Assembly (NCBI GenBank): GCA_017962375.1
Contig: JAGCVJ010000015.1
Span: forward strand, 289,381-353,380
Direction of reading: 5' to 3'
Origin: Bacteroidales bacterium
GTDB taxonomy: Bacteria; Bacteroidota; Bacteroidia; Bacteroidales; UBA932
Length of the DNA stretch: 64,000 nt
Positions 17,896 to 26,132 of the stretch are shown here, one piece after another. Made by a program: the position numbers and the translations under genes. The first letter of the stretch is position 1. Each line of letters opens with the position of its first letter. The notes under the pieces are model-generated. The model ran no database searches and was not told where the DNA came from. It worked only from the letters and a program-made list of their open reading frames with translations.

Positions 17896-18804
17896 ATGTT
17901 TTGGTTCAGCAAGAAGAAAACTAAAGGACTGCAATTTCTAAAAAACGCTACTGATATCCACTGCCATCTTCTGGTTGGAGTGGATGACGGAATGGACAAT
18001 CTTTCAGACAGCTTCGAGCTTCTGGCTCAAGAAGAGATGGCCGGGATGAAGAGGGTTTACTTCACCCCTCACAGCATGGGTCTGGAAGGGGCCGTTGTGG
18101 ACAAGGAAACCGCACACCATCATCGTCATCATTCCAAAAAACAGGGCTTTGACAGTGCTGAAACGGAAGAAAACGCTGAGGGCGACATTGTTTCCAGCGC
18201 AGTGCTGATAAAGAAATACGAGCATCTTTACCAAGAGTCTGCTTCATCCAGCCAGTTCAAGGGAGAGCCCGAAGGCGGATACAGCAACCCTCACCTCAAA
18301 GAACGTTTCGAGGAATACAAGAAATATTACTCGGGCGGCGTGGAAATCCGCCTTGCGGCAGAGTACATGATGAACAAGGAGTTTCTGGCCAAGGTTCACG
18401 ACAAAGACCTTCTCACTTATTCAGATGGAATGCACGTGCTGGTTGAGACTTCTTACTTTGCTCCTCCTGTGGAGATGACTGAAATTCTCTACTCCCTGGC
18501 CCTGGCCGGATACAAGCCGATTATCGCCCATCCGGAAAGATACCAGTACATGTCTCGCCAGGATTACCGCACCCTCAAGGGCAAGGGATATGAATTCCAG
18601 CTCAACTACCTGGCTCTTACCGGCTATTACGGAGAAGAGGTTTACCAGAGGGCAATCGATCTTCTGGACAATGGAATGTATGAATTTACCGGCAGCGACC
18701 TGCACCGTATCTCTACGTTCTATCATTGCCTAAGACATCTTAAACTCAACGGCAAGCGTACAGACAAGCTTCTGAAGCTTTTCGAGAATAACTGCACCAT
18801 TTAG
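17896..18804 (+). CDS. PHP-domain tyrosine phosphatase (CpsB/YwqE-like) with large insertion
   Basis: The 302-residue protein starts with the PHP metal motif TDIHCHLLVGVDDGMDN. It continues with VYFTPHSMG, AAEYMMNKEFL, VETSYFAPP, IIAHPERYQYM and FTGSDLHR, all metal-ligand motifs of CpsB/YwqE manganese-dependent phosphatases. It would dephosphorylate the tyrosine tail of the kinase encoded 17 bases upstream. Compared with typical members of about 250 residues it has an extra stretch of roughly 60 residues after the TPH motif (about residues 65-125). That stretch includes a histidine-rich HHHRHHSKK patch and acidic residues of unknown role. Confidence 0.9.
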   Translation: MFWFSKKKTKGLQFLKNATDIHCHLLVGVDDGMDNLSDSFELLAQEEMAGMKRVYFTPHSMGLEGAVVDKETAHHHRHHSKKQGFDSAETEENAEGDIVSSAVLIKKYEHLYQESASSSQFKGEPEGGYSNPHLKERFEEYKKYYSGGVEIRLAAEYMMNKEFLAKVHDKDLLTYSDGMHVLVETSYFAPPVEMTEILYSLALAGYKPIIAHPERYQYMSRQDYRTLKGKGYEFQLNYLALTGYYGEEVYQRAIDLLDNGMYEFTGSDLHRISTFYHCLRHLKLNGKRTDKLLKLFENNCTI

Positions 18805-18809
18805 CCCTT

Positions 18810-19583
18810 ATGGCAATTCCGAAAGTCATACACTATTGCTGGTTTGGAAGGAACCCTCTTCCCGAATCGGCCGTCAAGTGTATGGACAGCTGGAAAAAAT
18901 TCCTTCCGGACTGCCAGATCAAGGAATGGAACGAGGACAATTTTGACGTTAATGCAATACCCTATACCAAAGACGCTTACCAAGCCGGAAAATACGCTTT
19001 TGTCAGCGATTACGCACGCTTCTGGATCTTGTTCAATTACGGGGGAATATACTTTGACGTGGACGTTGAGGTTGTCAAGCCTATAGACGACCTCCTGGAA
19101 AAAGGCCCCATCTGGGCTTTTGAGATAGACGGCACCAACGGAAAAAAGGCTTCGCTTGCCGGCGGACTTTGCCTGACTGCGGAAAAGGGCAATCCGTTTT
19201 ACAAAACAATACTGGAAGAATATCTCAATCTGCCTTTCTATGACAAAGAAGGCAAGATTTCTTCCTTCACCATGAACCCTCTGATAACTCGCCTTTTTGT
19301 TGAAAAAGGCCTCAGAGGAGATGGCTCAATAGAAGTAATTGACGGCAACTATTTCTATCCGGCAGAATATTTCAACCCCCTTGAGCCCGCAACCGGGCGT
19401 TTGAGAAAAACGGCCAACACCCGATCCATTCACTGGTATATGGCAAGCTGGCTTCCACCCCAGCCTAAATGGAAAATTAGCCTCAAGCGTTTCGTGCGCC
19501 GCACTCTTGGAGAAAAGAATATGAATTGGCTAAGGAAATCTTTGAAAACAAATAGCAGTGAAGATGAGGAAAACATATCTTGA
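18810..19583 (+). CDS. GT32-family (OCH1/DXD) glycosyltransferase
   Basis: The 257-residue protein has the signature of bacterial GT32 enzymes: IPKVIHYCWFGRNPLP at the N-terminus, AFVSDYARFWILFNYGG, and the DXD metal/nucleotide-sugar motif in IYFDVDVEV. The C-terminal tail is basic and may contact the membrane. It follows the phosphatase by five bases and overlaps the acyltransferase gene by about 20 bases. It would add a sugar to the repeat unit or as a side branch in the cytoplasm. Confidence 0.88.
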   Translation: MAIPKVIHYCWFGRNPLPESAVKCMDSWKKFLPDCQIKEWNEDNFDVNAIPYTKDAYQAGKYAFVSDYARFWILFNYGGIYFDVDVEVVKPIDDLLEKGPIWAFEIDGTNGKKASLAGGLCLTAEKGNPFYKTILEEYLNLPFYDKEGKISSFTMNPLITRLFVEKGLRGDGSIEVIDGNYFYPAEYFNPLEPATGRLRKTANTRSIHWYMASWLPPQPKWKISLKRFVRRTLGEKNMNWLRKSLKTNSSEDEENIS

Positions 19584-20565
19584 TGTTATAAGAATCTGGG
19601 CCTGCGTTCTGGTGATACTGATGCATTCTCCGATGAATGGCACCAGCGGAGCAATACAGAATCTGGTCTATGCGTTGTCCGGTCCTTGTATAGGCTTGTT
19701 TTTCATGGTAAGCGGAGCTTTGCTTCTGCCATGCGAAGGAGGTTGGGCTTTTGTAAAAAAACGCTTTTATAAAGTTTTAGCGCCGACTCTGATATGGACT
19801 TTATTCTATATCCTTGCAAACATTCTGATTAAACACCAGTCGGTATCTTCCCTTTGGAGGCAGATCCTGTCAATCCCATTCTCTCCACAGGGGCATGGAA
19901 TTCTTTGGTTTATGTATGTTCTATGCGGACTTTATCTTTTGTCTCCCATTATTTCTCCATGGTTGAAAACAGCATCCGCCAAAGATGTTCGTATCTTGCT
20001 TTGTATTTGGGGAATAACACTTCTTTTCCCTTTTTTGAAACCATATCTCAACATTGCCAGTAGCCCCTCCGGCGGCTTTTATTACTTTACCGGATATGCC
20101 GGGTATTTTCTCCTTGGTTTTTATCTGACAAGATTTGAAATCAAGATTTCTTTGAGAAACACCATATTATTGGCCTTTGTCGCCATTCTTATTATCGCGG
20201 CTGTAAGGTTTACGCATACCGCCATAGATTTTAACGATGCGATCTCTTATCTAAGCCTACCCGTGGTAATGCTCACGATATCATATTTCAGCGCGATGGA
20301 AAAAATCGGAAAGACGATCCGCTCTGATTCTCGCACAGCTTCTGTTCTTGAATATTTGAGCGGTTTGAGTTTTGGCGTATATCTTGTGCACATTTTTTTC
20401 ATCCGTTATCTACTTTGGGATTTTATGCCGGGAGGACTCAAACAGATTTTGCTGACTGTGGCTATAACCCTGTTGCTTAGTTTTTTGGCAAGCTGGCTGA
20501 TAAGTCTGCTGCCATTTTCACGGTATATAATCGGATTCAAAAAAACTAAGAGCAAAAAGCTTTGA
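19564..20565 (+). CDS. Acyltransferase family 3 (OafA/WecH-like) membrane protein
   Basis: The 333-residue polytopic protein opens with RKTYLDVIRIWACVLVILMH, the conserved first helix of acyltransferase family 3, with the histidine thought to be catalytic. Around ten hydrophobic helices follow, with VSGALLL and GLSFGVYLVHIFFIRYLL typical of the family. Such proteins O-acetylate or succinylate glycans from a cytoplasmic acyl-CoA across the membrane. ATG 19564 is chosen; a GTG two codons upstream is possible. Base composition is more AT-rich than in its neighbours, hinting that it was added to the locus. Its 3' end converges on and overlaps the aminotransferase gene by 20 bases. Confidence 0.85.
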   Translation: MRKTYLDVIRIWACVLVILMHSPMNGTSGAIQNLVYALSGPCIGLFFMVSGALLLPCEGGWAFVKKRFYKVLAPTLIWTLFYILANILIKHQSVSSLWRQILSIPFSPQGHGILWFMYVLCGLYLLSPIISPWLKTASAKDVRILLCIWGITLLFPFLKPYLNIASSPSGGFYYFTGYAGYFLLGFYLTRFEIKISLRNTILLAFVAILIIAAVRFTHTAIDFNDAISYLSLPVVMLTISYFSAMEKIGKTIRSDSRTASVLEYLSGLSFGVYLVHIFFIRYLLWDFMPGGLKQILLTVAITLLLSFLASWLISLLPFSRYIIGFKKTKSKKL

Positions 20566-21721
20566 TCACGTCAACTATATAGCTGATCTGGTCTTCCGTC
20601 AGGCAAGGATGCATCGGAAGGCTGAGCACGTGCTGCGCAAGGTATTCTGAGTTATGGAGGGAGTCTTCGGAGTCGGGATTGAAGTCTTCTCTTTTCTTCG
20701 CGATGCTCCTGAAGGCGTCTTGCTCGTTCAGAGGAAGCGGATAGTATATCATTGAAGGAATGTCCTTCTCGGCGAGGAAGGCTTTCAGGCGGTCCCTTGT
20801 GTTTCCTTCTTGGATGCCGTCTTTCACAATGATTGTGTACTGATGGTAGGTGTGGGTTGTGAAATTGGATTCAACAGGGGTGCAGATATGCGTTTCCAGA
20901 GGGTCAAGGCCCTTGAGATGTTTCGTGTATGAGGTGGCGGCGTTTCTTCTGGCGGAGATGTACTCATCCAGATGCCTCAGCTTCACGTCCAGCACGGCGG
21001 CTTGCAGAGTGTCCAGCCTGGAGTTGCAGCCTATGATATCGTGATGATACTTGACTTTCTGGCCGTGGTTGGCTATCATGCGGATCTTTTCAGCAAGGGC
21101 GTCATCGTTTGTGAACAGGGCTCCGCCGTCTCCCATTCCGCCCAGGTTCTTGGTCGGGAAGAAAGAGGTGCAGCCGATGTCGCCGATTGTTCCGGCCTTC
21201 TTGCCCCTGAAGTATGAACCCAGGGCCTGGGCGCAGTCTTCCACAATCTTCAGATTATATTTCTCAGCGATGGCCTTTACCGCATCCATGTCTGAGCACT
21301 GGCCGAAAAGATGGACGGGCACTATAGCCCTGGTCTTTGGGGTTATCAGATCTTCTATGCCGTCAAAGGAATTACAGCCGTCGGTGTTGAATGTTCTCGG
21401 GTTCACGTCATACATGACGGGGATCAGGTGGAGAAGGGCTATCACTTCTGCCGTGGCCACGTAAGTGAAAGCCGGCACCAGAACCTCGTCTCCGGGCTCC
21501 AGACCCAGAGCCATCAAGGCAATCTGAAGGGCATCGGTTCCGTTGCCGCATCCTATCACGTGCTTTACGCCGAGGTATCTTGCAAGATTCTCTTCAAAAG
21601 CCTGCACTGGTTTTCCTTTGATGAACGCTGAAGAGTCTATGACGGCTTTGATAGCCGAGTCTATTTCTTCTCTAATTTGGTTGTGCTGGACTAGCAGGTC
21701 CACCATTTTTATCTGATCCAT
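20546..21721 (-). CDS. DegT/DnrJ/EryC1-family PLP aminotransferase
   Basis: The 391-residue product is a sugar-type aminotransferase. GCGNGTDALQIALMAL, PTKTYVATAEV-like (here PAFTYVATAEVI), VEDCAQALGS and FFPTKNLGGMGDGGALF (PLP lysine) are family hallmarks. Such enzymes convert nucleotide-linked keto sugars to amino sugars. It could supply the amino sugar acetylated by the PglD/NeuD-like enzyme, though it is transcribed towards that operon from its own promoter. ATG 21721 is used: a TTG at 21745 would lie inside a -7 promoter element. The 3' end overlaps the acyltransferase gene by 20 bases. Confidence 0.9.
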   Translation of the reverse strand: MDQIKMVDLLVQHNQIREEIDSAIKAVIDSSAFIKGKPVQAFEENLARYLGVKHVIGCGNGTDALQIALMALGLEPGDEVLVPAFTYVATAEVIALLHLIPVMYDVNPRTFNTDGCNSFDGIEDLITPKTRAIVPVHLFGQCSDMDAVKAIAEKYNLKIVEDCAQALGSYFRGKKAGTIGDIGCTSFFPTKNLGGMGDGGALFTNDDALAEKIRMIANHGQKVKYHHDIIGCNSRLDTLQAAVLDVKLRHLDEYISARRNAATSYTKHLKGLDPLETHICTPVESNFTTHTYHQYTIIVKDGIQEGNTRDRLKAFLAEKDIPSMIYYPLPLNEQDAFRSIAKKREDFNPDSEDSLHNSEYLAQHVLSLPMHPCLTEDQISYIVDVIKAFCS

Positions 21722-21742
21722 ATCGCTGAGACTATGCAAACA

Positions 21743-21750
21743 CAAATTTA
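21743..21750 (-). promoter_or_regulatory. -7 promoter element of the aminotransferase gene
   Basis: Read on the minus strand the bases are TAAATTTG, an exact TAnnTTTG match 22 bases before ATG 21721. It rules against a TTG start at 21745, which would lie within the element. Confidence 0.65.
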
Positions 21751-21853
21751 ATCATTTTCTCGGCGATGGTGTGTTGTTTCAAATAGTAACATTTTGTTCA
21801 CACTGGTAATGGGCTGATTGTTAAAAAGGTGTGGAAATCGGCTATTTTGCAGA

Positions 21854-21885
21854 TTTGCTTGATTGTGGAATTTTTATTAGATTTG
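21854..21885 (+). promoter_or_regulatory. Promoter of the TonB receptor operon
   Basis: TTTG at 21854-21857, a 20-base spacer and TAGATTTG at 21878-21885 match the Bacteroidota -33/-7 pattern well. The start codon lies 63 bases further on at 21949. A longer open frame that begins at 21829 would place this promoter inside coding sequence and is rejected. Confidence 0.75.
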
Positions 21886-21948
21886 AAAACTATTTGTAAA
21901 ATACCCATAGAATCGGCAAACAAACTACAAACCAAATATTTTAATTCT

Positions 21949-24825
21949 ATGAAGGAAACAAGATTAAAAGCAAGCAGCCTGCTCATGGCATTGGCTCTGC
22001 TTCTGTTTTGCGGAAGCGCCTGGGCCCAGCGCCAAGGGTTGGTAACCATCAAGGGTACCATCACCGAGCAGGTGAGCGACGGAACTTCAGCGCCTATTCC
22101 TTACGCTACGGTTCAGATACCGAGCGCCGGTATGAGCGCAGTTGCCAACGAGAGAGGAGAATATGTCATCAAGGGCATAGCTCCGGCAACGTATGAATTC
22201 ATTGTTGCCTCTCTTGGTTATGAGACTTTGACCTTGAAAGTGAACGTGACTTCCTCCAAGGAAGTTTACGACTTCAAGCTGAGGTTTGCCGACTTCCATC
22301 TGGATGACGTCACCGTTACGGCAGAGGCTTCAAAGACCGGAGCCGCTACGGCTTCCAAGATCAACAGGACGGCAATCGAGCACATCCAGGCAAGTTCTCT
22401 TGCAGATGTAATGATATTGCTTCCTGGTGCCGACATCACTTCAAGCACCTTTAAACCAGACCTTATTGGCGTCAAGACTCTCTCCGTACGTGGAGGCAAC
22501 GCGATGGGTACCGCCATCATCATGGACGGCGCGCCTGTTTCCAACGCCGCCAACATGCAGACAATGTCTGCCGCTATCGGTGGAGCAAACGCTGGTGGAG
22601 GCGGACAGACCCCGTCTTCCGGTATCGACCTTAGAACCATCACCACAGACAACGTAGAGTCTGTAGAGGTTATCCAGGGTATCGCATCCGTTGAGTATGG
22701 TAACGCATCAGCAGGTACGGTTATCGTAAACGCAAAGAGCGGTGTCGAGCCTCTTTCAATAAAGTTCAACACCAACCCTAACGTTTATGCAATCGGCGCA
22801 ACCCACGGCTTCAGCCTGGGAGAAGGCAACGGCTTCATCAACTACGGTGTTGACTATGCAAGATCAATCGTGGATCCTAGAGAGGGTTACGACAAGTATC
22901 ACAGGTCAACCGGAAGAATTGCCTATTCCAATACTTTCTTCGGCGGCAAGTTCTACACGAATACATCCCTGAACTACCTGTGGACAAAGCAGAAGGCTGA
23001 GCCTAACCCTGAAGACGAGAGTGACTGGGAGTACAGTAACAGAAGGGACAAGGGAATCCGCATCACCCACAATGGAGAAATCAGGCTCAACGCCGGATGG
23101 TTCAAGAACATAAAGTACACCGCATCCTTCAACTACACCAACCGTTGGAGTTACTATAAGGATCAGGGTACCAACGCCGATGTTGCTTACTCTTACAGCA
23201 AGATAGACGGTAGCGTTCTTTCCAGCCGTCCTGGAACGCTTATCTATGACGATGGCGGAAAGGTTCTGACCTGGTTCGGCCCTAATGACGAGCTGGCAAA
23301 CGACAAGAGCTGGATCACTCCTGCTTCCTATACTTATGAGTACAACGTTTACGGAAAAGAGCTCAACACCTTTGCAAAGATGTTGCTCAACTTCTCCGGA
23401 AACCTCGGAGCTACCAGCCACCACATAATCCTCGGTGCCGACTTCTACAACGACGGCAACAAGGGTAAAGGTAAGGTGTTCGACTATGACACTCCTCCTT
23501 ACAGGAACCTGTCATACCGTTTCTCCACCCAGAGAGAGAGGCCTTACAAGGATATTCCTTTCATGAACAAGCTGGGTGTGTTCGCTCAGGAAGACTTCCG
23601 CGTTCCTGTATGGGGCGGCGGAGAGTTCAAGGTTGTAGCCGGTGTTCGCTGGGACAAGGTATGGAGCGTATCTGACGCGTTCTCTCCTAGAATCAACGCA
23701 TCCCTGGATATCGTTCCTGGTGTATTCAGCATCAGAGGAGGCTACGGAGTCAGCGTAACCGCTCCTTCAATGGCTTACGTTTATCCTGACAACGCATACT
23801 TCGATATGATCAACTTCAACAACTCCCTTCAGACTACAGTTCCTGACGGACAGAAGTTCCAGTTGATCACAACTCACGTATATGACATCAAGAACCGCGA
23901 CCTTGAGCTTGCAAAGCAGAAGAAGGCCGAGGTTGGATTCGACCTCAGGATCAAGAAGATCAAGCTGTCCGTTACCGCTTACAAGGACAAGAGCAACAAC
24001 GGTTACACCTTCTCAAGAGGCCTGAACGACTACCAGTGGGTTAACTGGCTGCAGTACAAGGTTGGAACTTATCCGGCAGACGGATCTCTTCCTGCCCTTA
24101 CCCTTGACAAGGAAGGAAAGGTATTCCTGGAATACACCCGCCCTGGCAACAACCGCTCATACGAGCAGAAGGGTATAGAGTTCGTCCTGGACTTCGGAAG
24201 AATCAACGCGATCCGCACATCCTTCCTGGTTAACGGCGAGTTCTACGATTACAAGAGCTGGTCAAACGGCTGGGTATGGTACAACAAGAGCGGCAGCGAA
24301 GAGGAGAATATGGGTATCTATGATTCCAAGATCTCTTCAGGTACAAGCAGAAGCCAGAACCTGATCACCAACTTCATCATTACCCACAACATTCCTAAGA
24401 TCGGTTTCGTGGTATCCCTTACCGCAAACGTAAACTGGAGAGAGAAGAGCTGGGTAACCTACGGTGCCTGCGATACCATTCCTGTCAAGTATCTCTCAAT
24501 TGCAGACGGACAGGTTCACGATTTCGACGCCGCATGGGCTAACCCTTCAGGTGCCGACTACGACAAGTGGCTGCCAATCCTCCGCAACGAGGCCAACGGT
24601 GCCATTGCTCACAACAGAAGGCAGATCGAGCCGGCATACAACCCTGTTCTCTGTATCAACGTGAACGTTACCAAGCAGTTCAAGAACTTCGACGTATCGT
24701 TCTTTGCGAATAACATGTTCAGAAGTACTCCTCTGCAGTCTCTGGTCAAGAGCCCGGGAAGCAAGGTTCGAAGGAACTCCGATGTGTTCTTCTTCGGACT
24801 GCAGTTGACTGCACGTATTAAATAA
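21949..24825 (+). CDS. TonB-dependent outer-membrane receptor with CarboxypepD_reg-like N-domain
   Basis: The 958-residue protein has a signal peptide (LLMALALLLFCGSAWAQ). It is followed by a carboxypeptidase-regulatory-like beta-sandwich (about residues 30-120), a plug domain (TLSVRGGNAMGTAIIMDGAP, then VESVEVIQGIASVEYGNASA) and a C-terminal beta-barrel rich in aromatic residues. It would import a ligand across the outer membrane with TonB-ExbBD energy. No SusD homologue follows; instead a DUF4876 lipoprotein and a DUF6850 barrel protein come next, so the ligand need not be a glycan. The ligand cannot be deduced. Codon use is strongly biased to AAG, AAC and ATC, suggesting high expression. 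Confidence 0.93.
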   Translation: MKETRLKASSLLMALALLLFCGSAWAQRQGLVTIKGTITEQVSDGTSAPIPYATVQIPSAGMSAVANERGEYVIKGIAPATYEFIVASLGYETLTLKVNVTSSKEVYDFKLRFADFHLDDVTVTAEASKTGAATASKINRTAIEHIQASSLADVMILLPGADITSSTFKPDLIGVKTLSVRGGNAMGTAIIMDGAPVSNAANMQTMSAAIGGANAGGGGQTPSSGIDLRTITTDNVESVEVIQGIASVEYGNASAGTVIVNAKSGVEPLSIKFNTNPNVYAIGATHGFSLGEGNGFINYGVDYARSIVDPREGYDKYHRSTGRIAYSNTFFGGKFYTNTSLNYLWTKQKAEPNPEDESDWEYSNRRDKGIRITHNGEIRLNAGWFKNIKYTASFNYTNRWSYYKDQGTNADVAYSYSKIDGSVLSSRPGTLIYDDGGKVLTWFGPNDELANDKSWITPASYTYEYNVYGKELNTFAKMLLNFSGNLGATSHHIILGADFYNDGNKGKGKVFDYDTPPYRNLSYRFSTQRERPYKDIPFMNKLGVFAQEDFRVPVWGGGEFKVVAGVRWDKVWSVSDAFSPRINASLDIVPGVFSIRGGYGVSVTAPSMAYVYPDNAYFDMINFNNSLQTTVPDGQKFQLITTHVYDIKNRDLELAKQKKAEVGFDLRIKKIKLSVTAYKDKSNNGYTFSRGLNDYQWVNWLQYKVGTYPADGSLPALTLDKEGKVFLEYTRPGNNRSYEQKGIEFVLDFGRINAIRTSFLVNGEFYDYKSWSNGWVWYNKSGSEEENMGIYDSKISSGTSRSQNLITNFIITHNIPKIGFVVSLTANVNWREKSWVTYGACDTIPVKYLSIADGQVHDFDAAWANPSGADYDKWLPILRNEANGAIAHNRRQIEPAYNPVLCINVNVTKQFKNFDVSFFANNMFRSTPLQSLVKSPGSKVRRNSDVFFFGLQLTARIK

Positions 24826-24844
24826 CTTTTAGAAGATCGTGATT

Positions 24845-26122
24845 ATGAAAAAGATATATACGATATTATTAGCAGCTACCTTCGCTTTCCTGTTCTCTTC
24901 CTGCATCGACATGATGGAAGATGTTAAGGATGTGGAGAAGATTGAGCCTATCAGCGTCTCCTTCAAGGTAAGTGCCGCCACGGGCTTTATTCCTAAAGGC
25001 GGTTCCATTACCCCGGATCCGAATTTCTCTACTGCCGGTGTTGACGTAATCTTCACCAATGTAAAGACCGGACAGGTCTTCAGAGGCGTTACCGGAGCCA
25101 ACAGTATTGCAACCGTGGACATTGAACCTGGTGTTTACTCCATAAGCGTAACCGGCCGTGCAACTCACGACGGCTACCAGTACTTCATAAACGGAAACGT
25201 TCCTAGCATCTCAGTATTCGAGGATGTTACTCCTGAGCAGGCCAACACAGACGACAAATACCGTCTGGTCGTACGCCCTGCAAAGGTTGGATCTATGTGT
25301 ATCAGCGAGATCTACTACTGCGGAATCGCAAGCTACTACTTCAGGGACCAGACCTATCAGTTCACCAACAACTCAGACGAGGTCTTCTATCTGGACGGTA
25401 TGTGCTTTGCACAGCTTCACCCGAACCTTGCAACAGCCAGCCTTCCTACCTGGCCTGATGAGGACGGAGACGGAAACTTTGTTTACGCCCTTATGGTATG
25501 GCAGTTCCCTGGAAGCGGAACCGAATATCCTGTAATGCCGGGCGAGAGCGTGGTTGTCGCTCAGGAGCCAAGAGACCACACGGTAAACAATCCTAACTCC
25601 TATGACAACTCCATGGCCGACTTCCAGACCTGGACAGGAAACGCATCCCGCTACAATCCTGATGTTCCAAACCTGACGTACATATTCTATACAACTTTGA
25701 ACAGGACCCAGTGGCTGACCTCCGTATTCGGAGCCGCGTTTGTAATCTACAAGGCACCTGAAGGAACTACGGTAGACGAGGCTTATTATCAGGATCCTGC
25801 CCACTATCAGAGTGAGGTGAACCTGACTTCAAAGTATGCCAAGATTCCTGCAGACTGGATTCTTGACGGTGTAGAGCTTCTTACAAACATGAGCGCTATG
25901 CACATGAAGAGAGTTCCTGGTTTCGTGGATGCCGGCGGTACTTCAGTCGAGGAGACATATTGCGGCAAGACCGTATCCAGAAAGGTTGTCGAGAAGAGAG
26001 CCGACGGAACTCCTAAGTATCAGGATACCAACAACTCTACCGATGACTTCCAGATCAACGACAGACCAGCTATCCGTCGTAACGGTGAAAAGGTTCCGTC
26101 ATGGACTTGGTACAAACGATAG
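24845..26122 (+). CDS. DUF4876-family surface lipoprotein
   Basis: The 425-residue product has a lipoprotein signal peptide ending in FLFSSC (Cys about 19). An N-terminal beta-sandwich-like region (GVDVIFTNVKTGQVFRGVTG) is followed by the larger part, with SMCISEIYYCG and NNSDEVFYLDGM, as in lamin-tail-like DUF4876 proteins. It follows the TonB receptor by 19 bases and precedes the barrel protein by 10. It is therefore likely the cell-surface partner that captures ligand for the receptor, replacing SusD. ATG 24845 is used; a GTG at 24839 is also in frame. Function is inferred from context only. Confidence 0.78.
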   Translation: MKKIYTILLAATFAFLFSSCIDMMEDVKDVEKIEPISVSFKVSAATGFIPKGGSITPDPNFSTAGVDVIFTNVKTGQVFRGVTGANSIATVDIEPGVYSISVTGRATHDGYQYFINGNVPSISVFEDVTPEQANTDDKYRLVVRPAKVGSMCISEIYYCGIASYYFRDQTYQFTNNSDEVFYLDGMCFAQLHPNLATASLPTWPDEDGDGNFVYALMVWQFPGSGTEYPVMPGESVVVAQEPRDHTVNNPNSYDNSMADFQTWTGNASRYNPDVPNLTYIFYTTLNRTQWLTSVFGAAFVIYKAPEGTTVDEAYYQDPAHYQSEVNLTSKYAKIPADWILDGVELLTNMSAMHMKRVPGFVDAGGTSVEETYCGKTVSRKVVEKRADGTPKYQDTNNSTDDFQINDRPAIRRNGEKVPSWTWYKR

Positions 26123-26132
26123 TAACGTGTAA

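Noticed and set aside
21829-21948. Longer N-terminus of the TonB receptor (40 extra residues)
   Set aside because: A well-formed promoter lies inside this stretch, and the signal peptide begins at ATG 21949.
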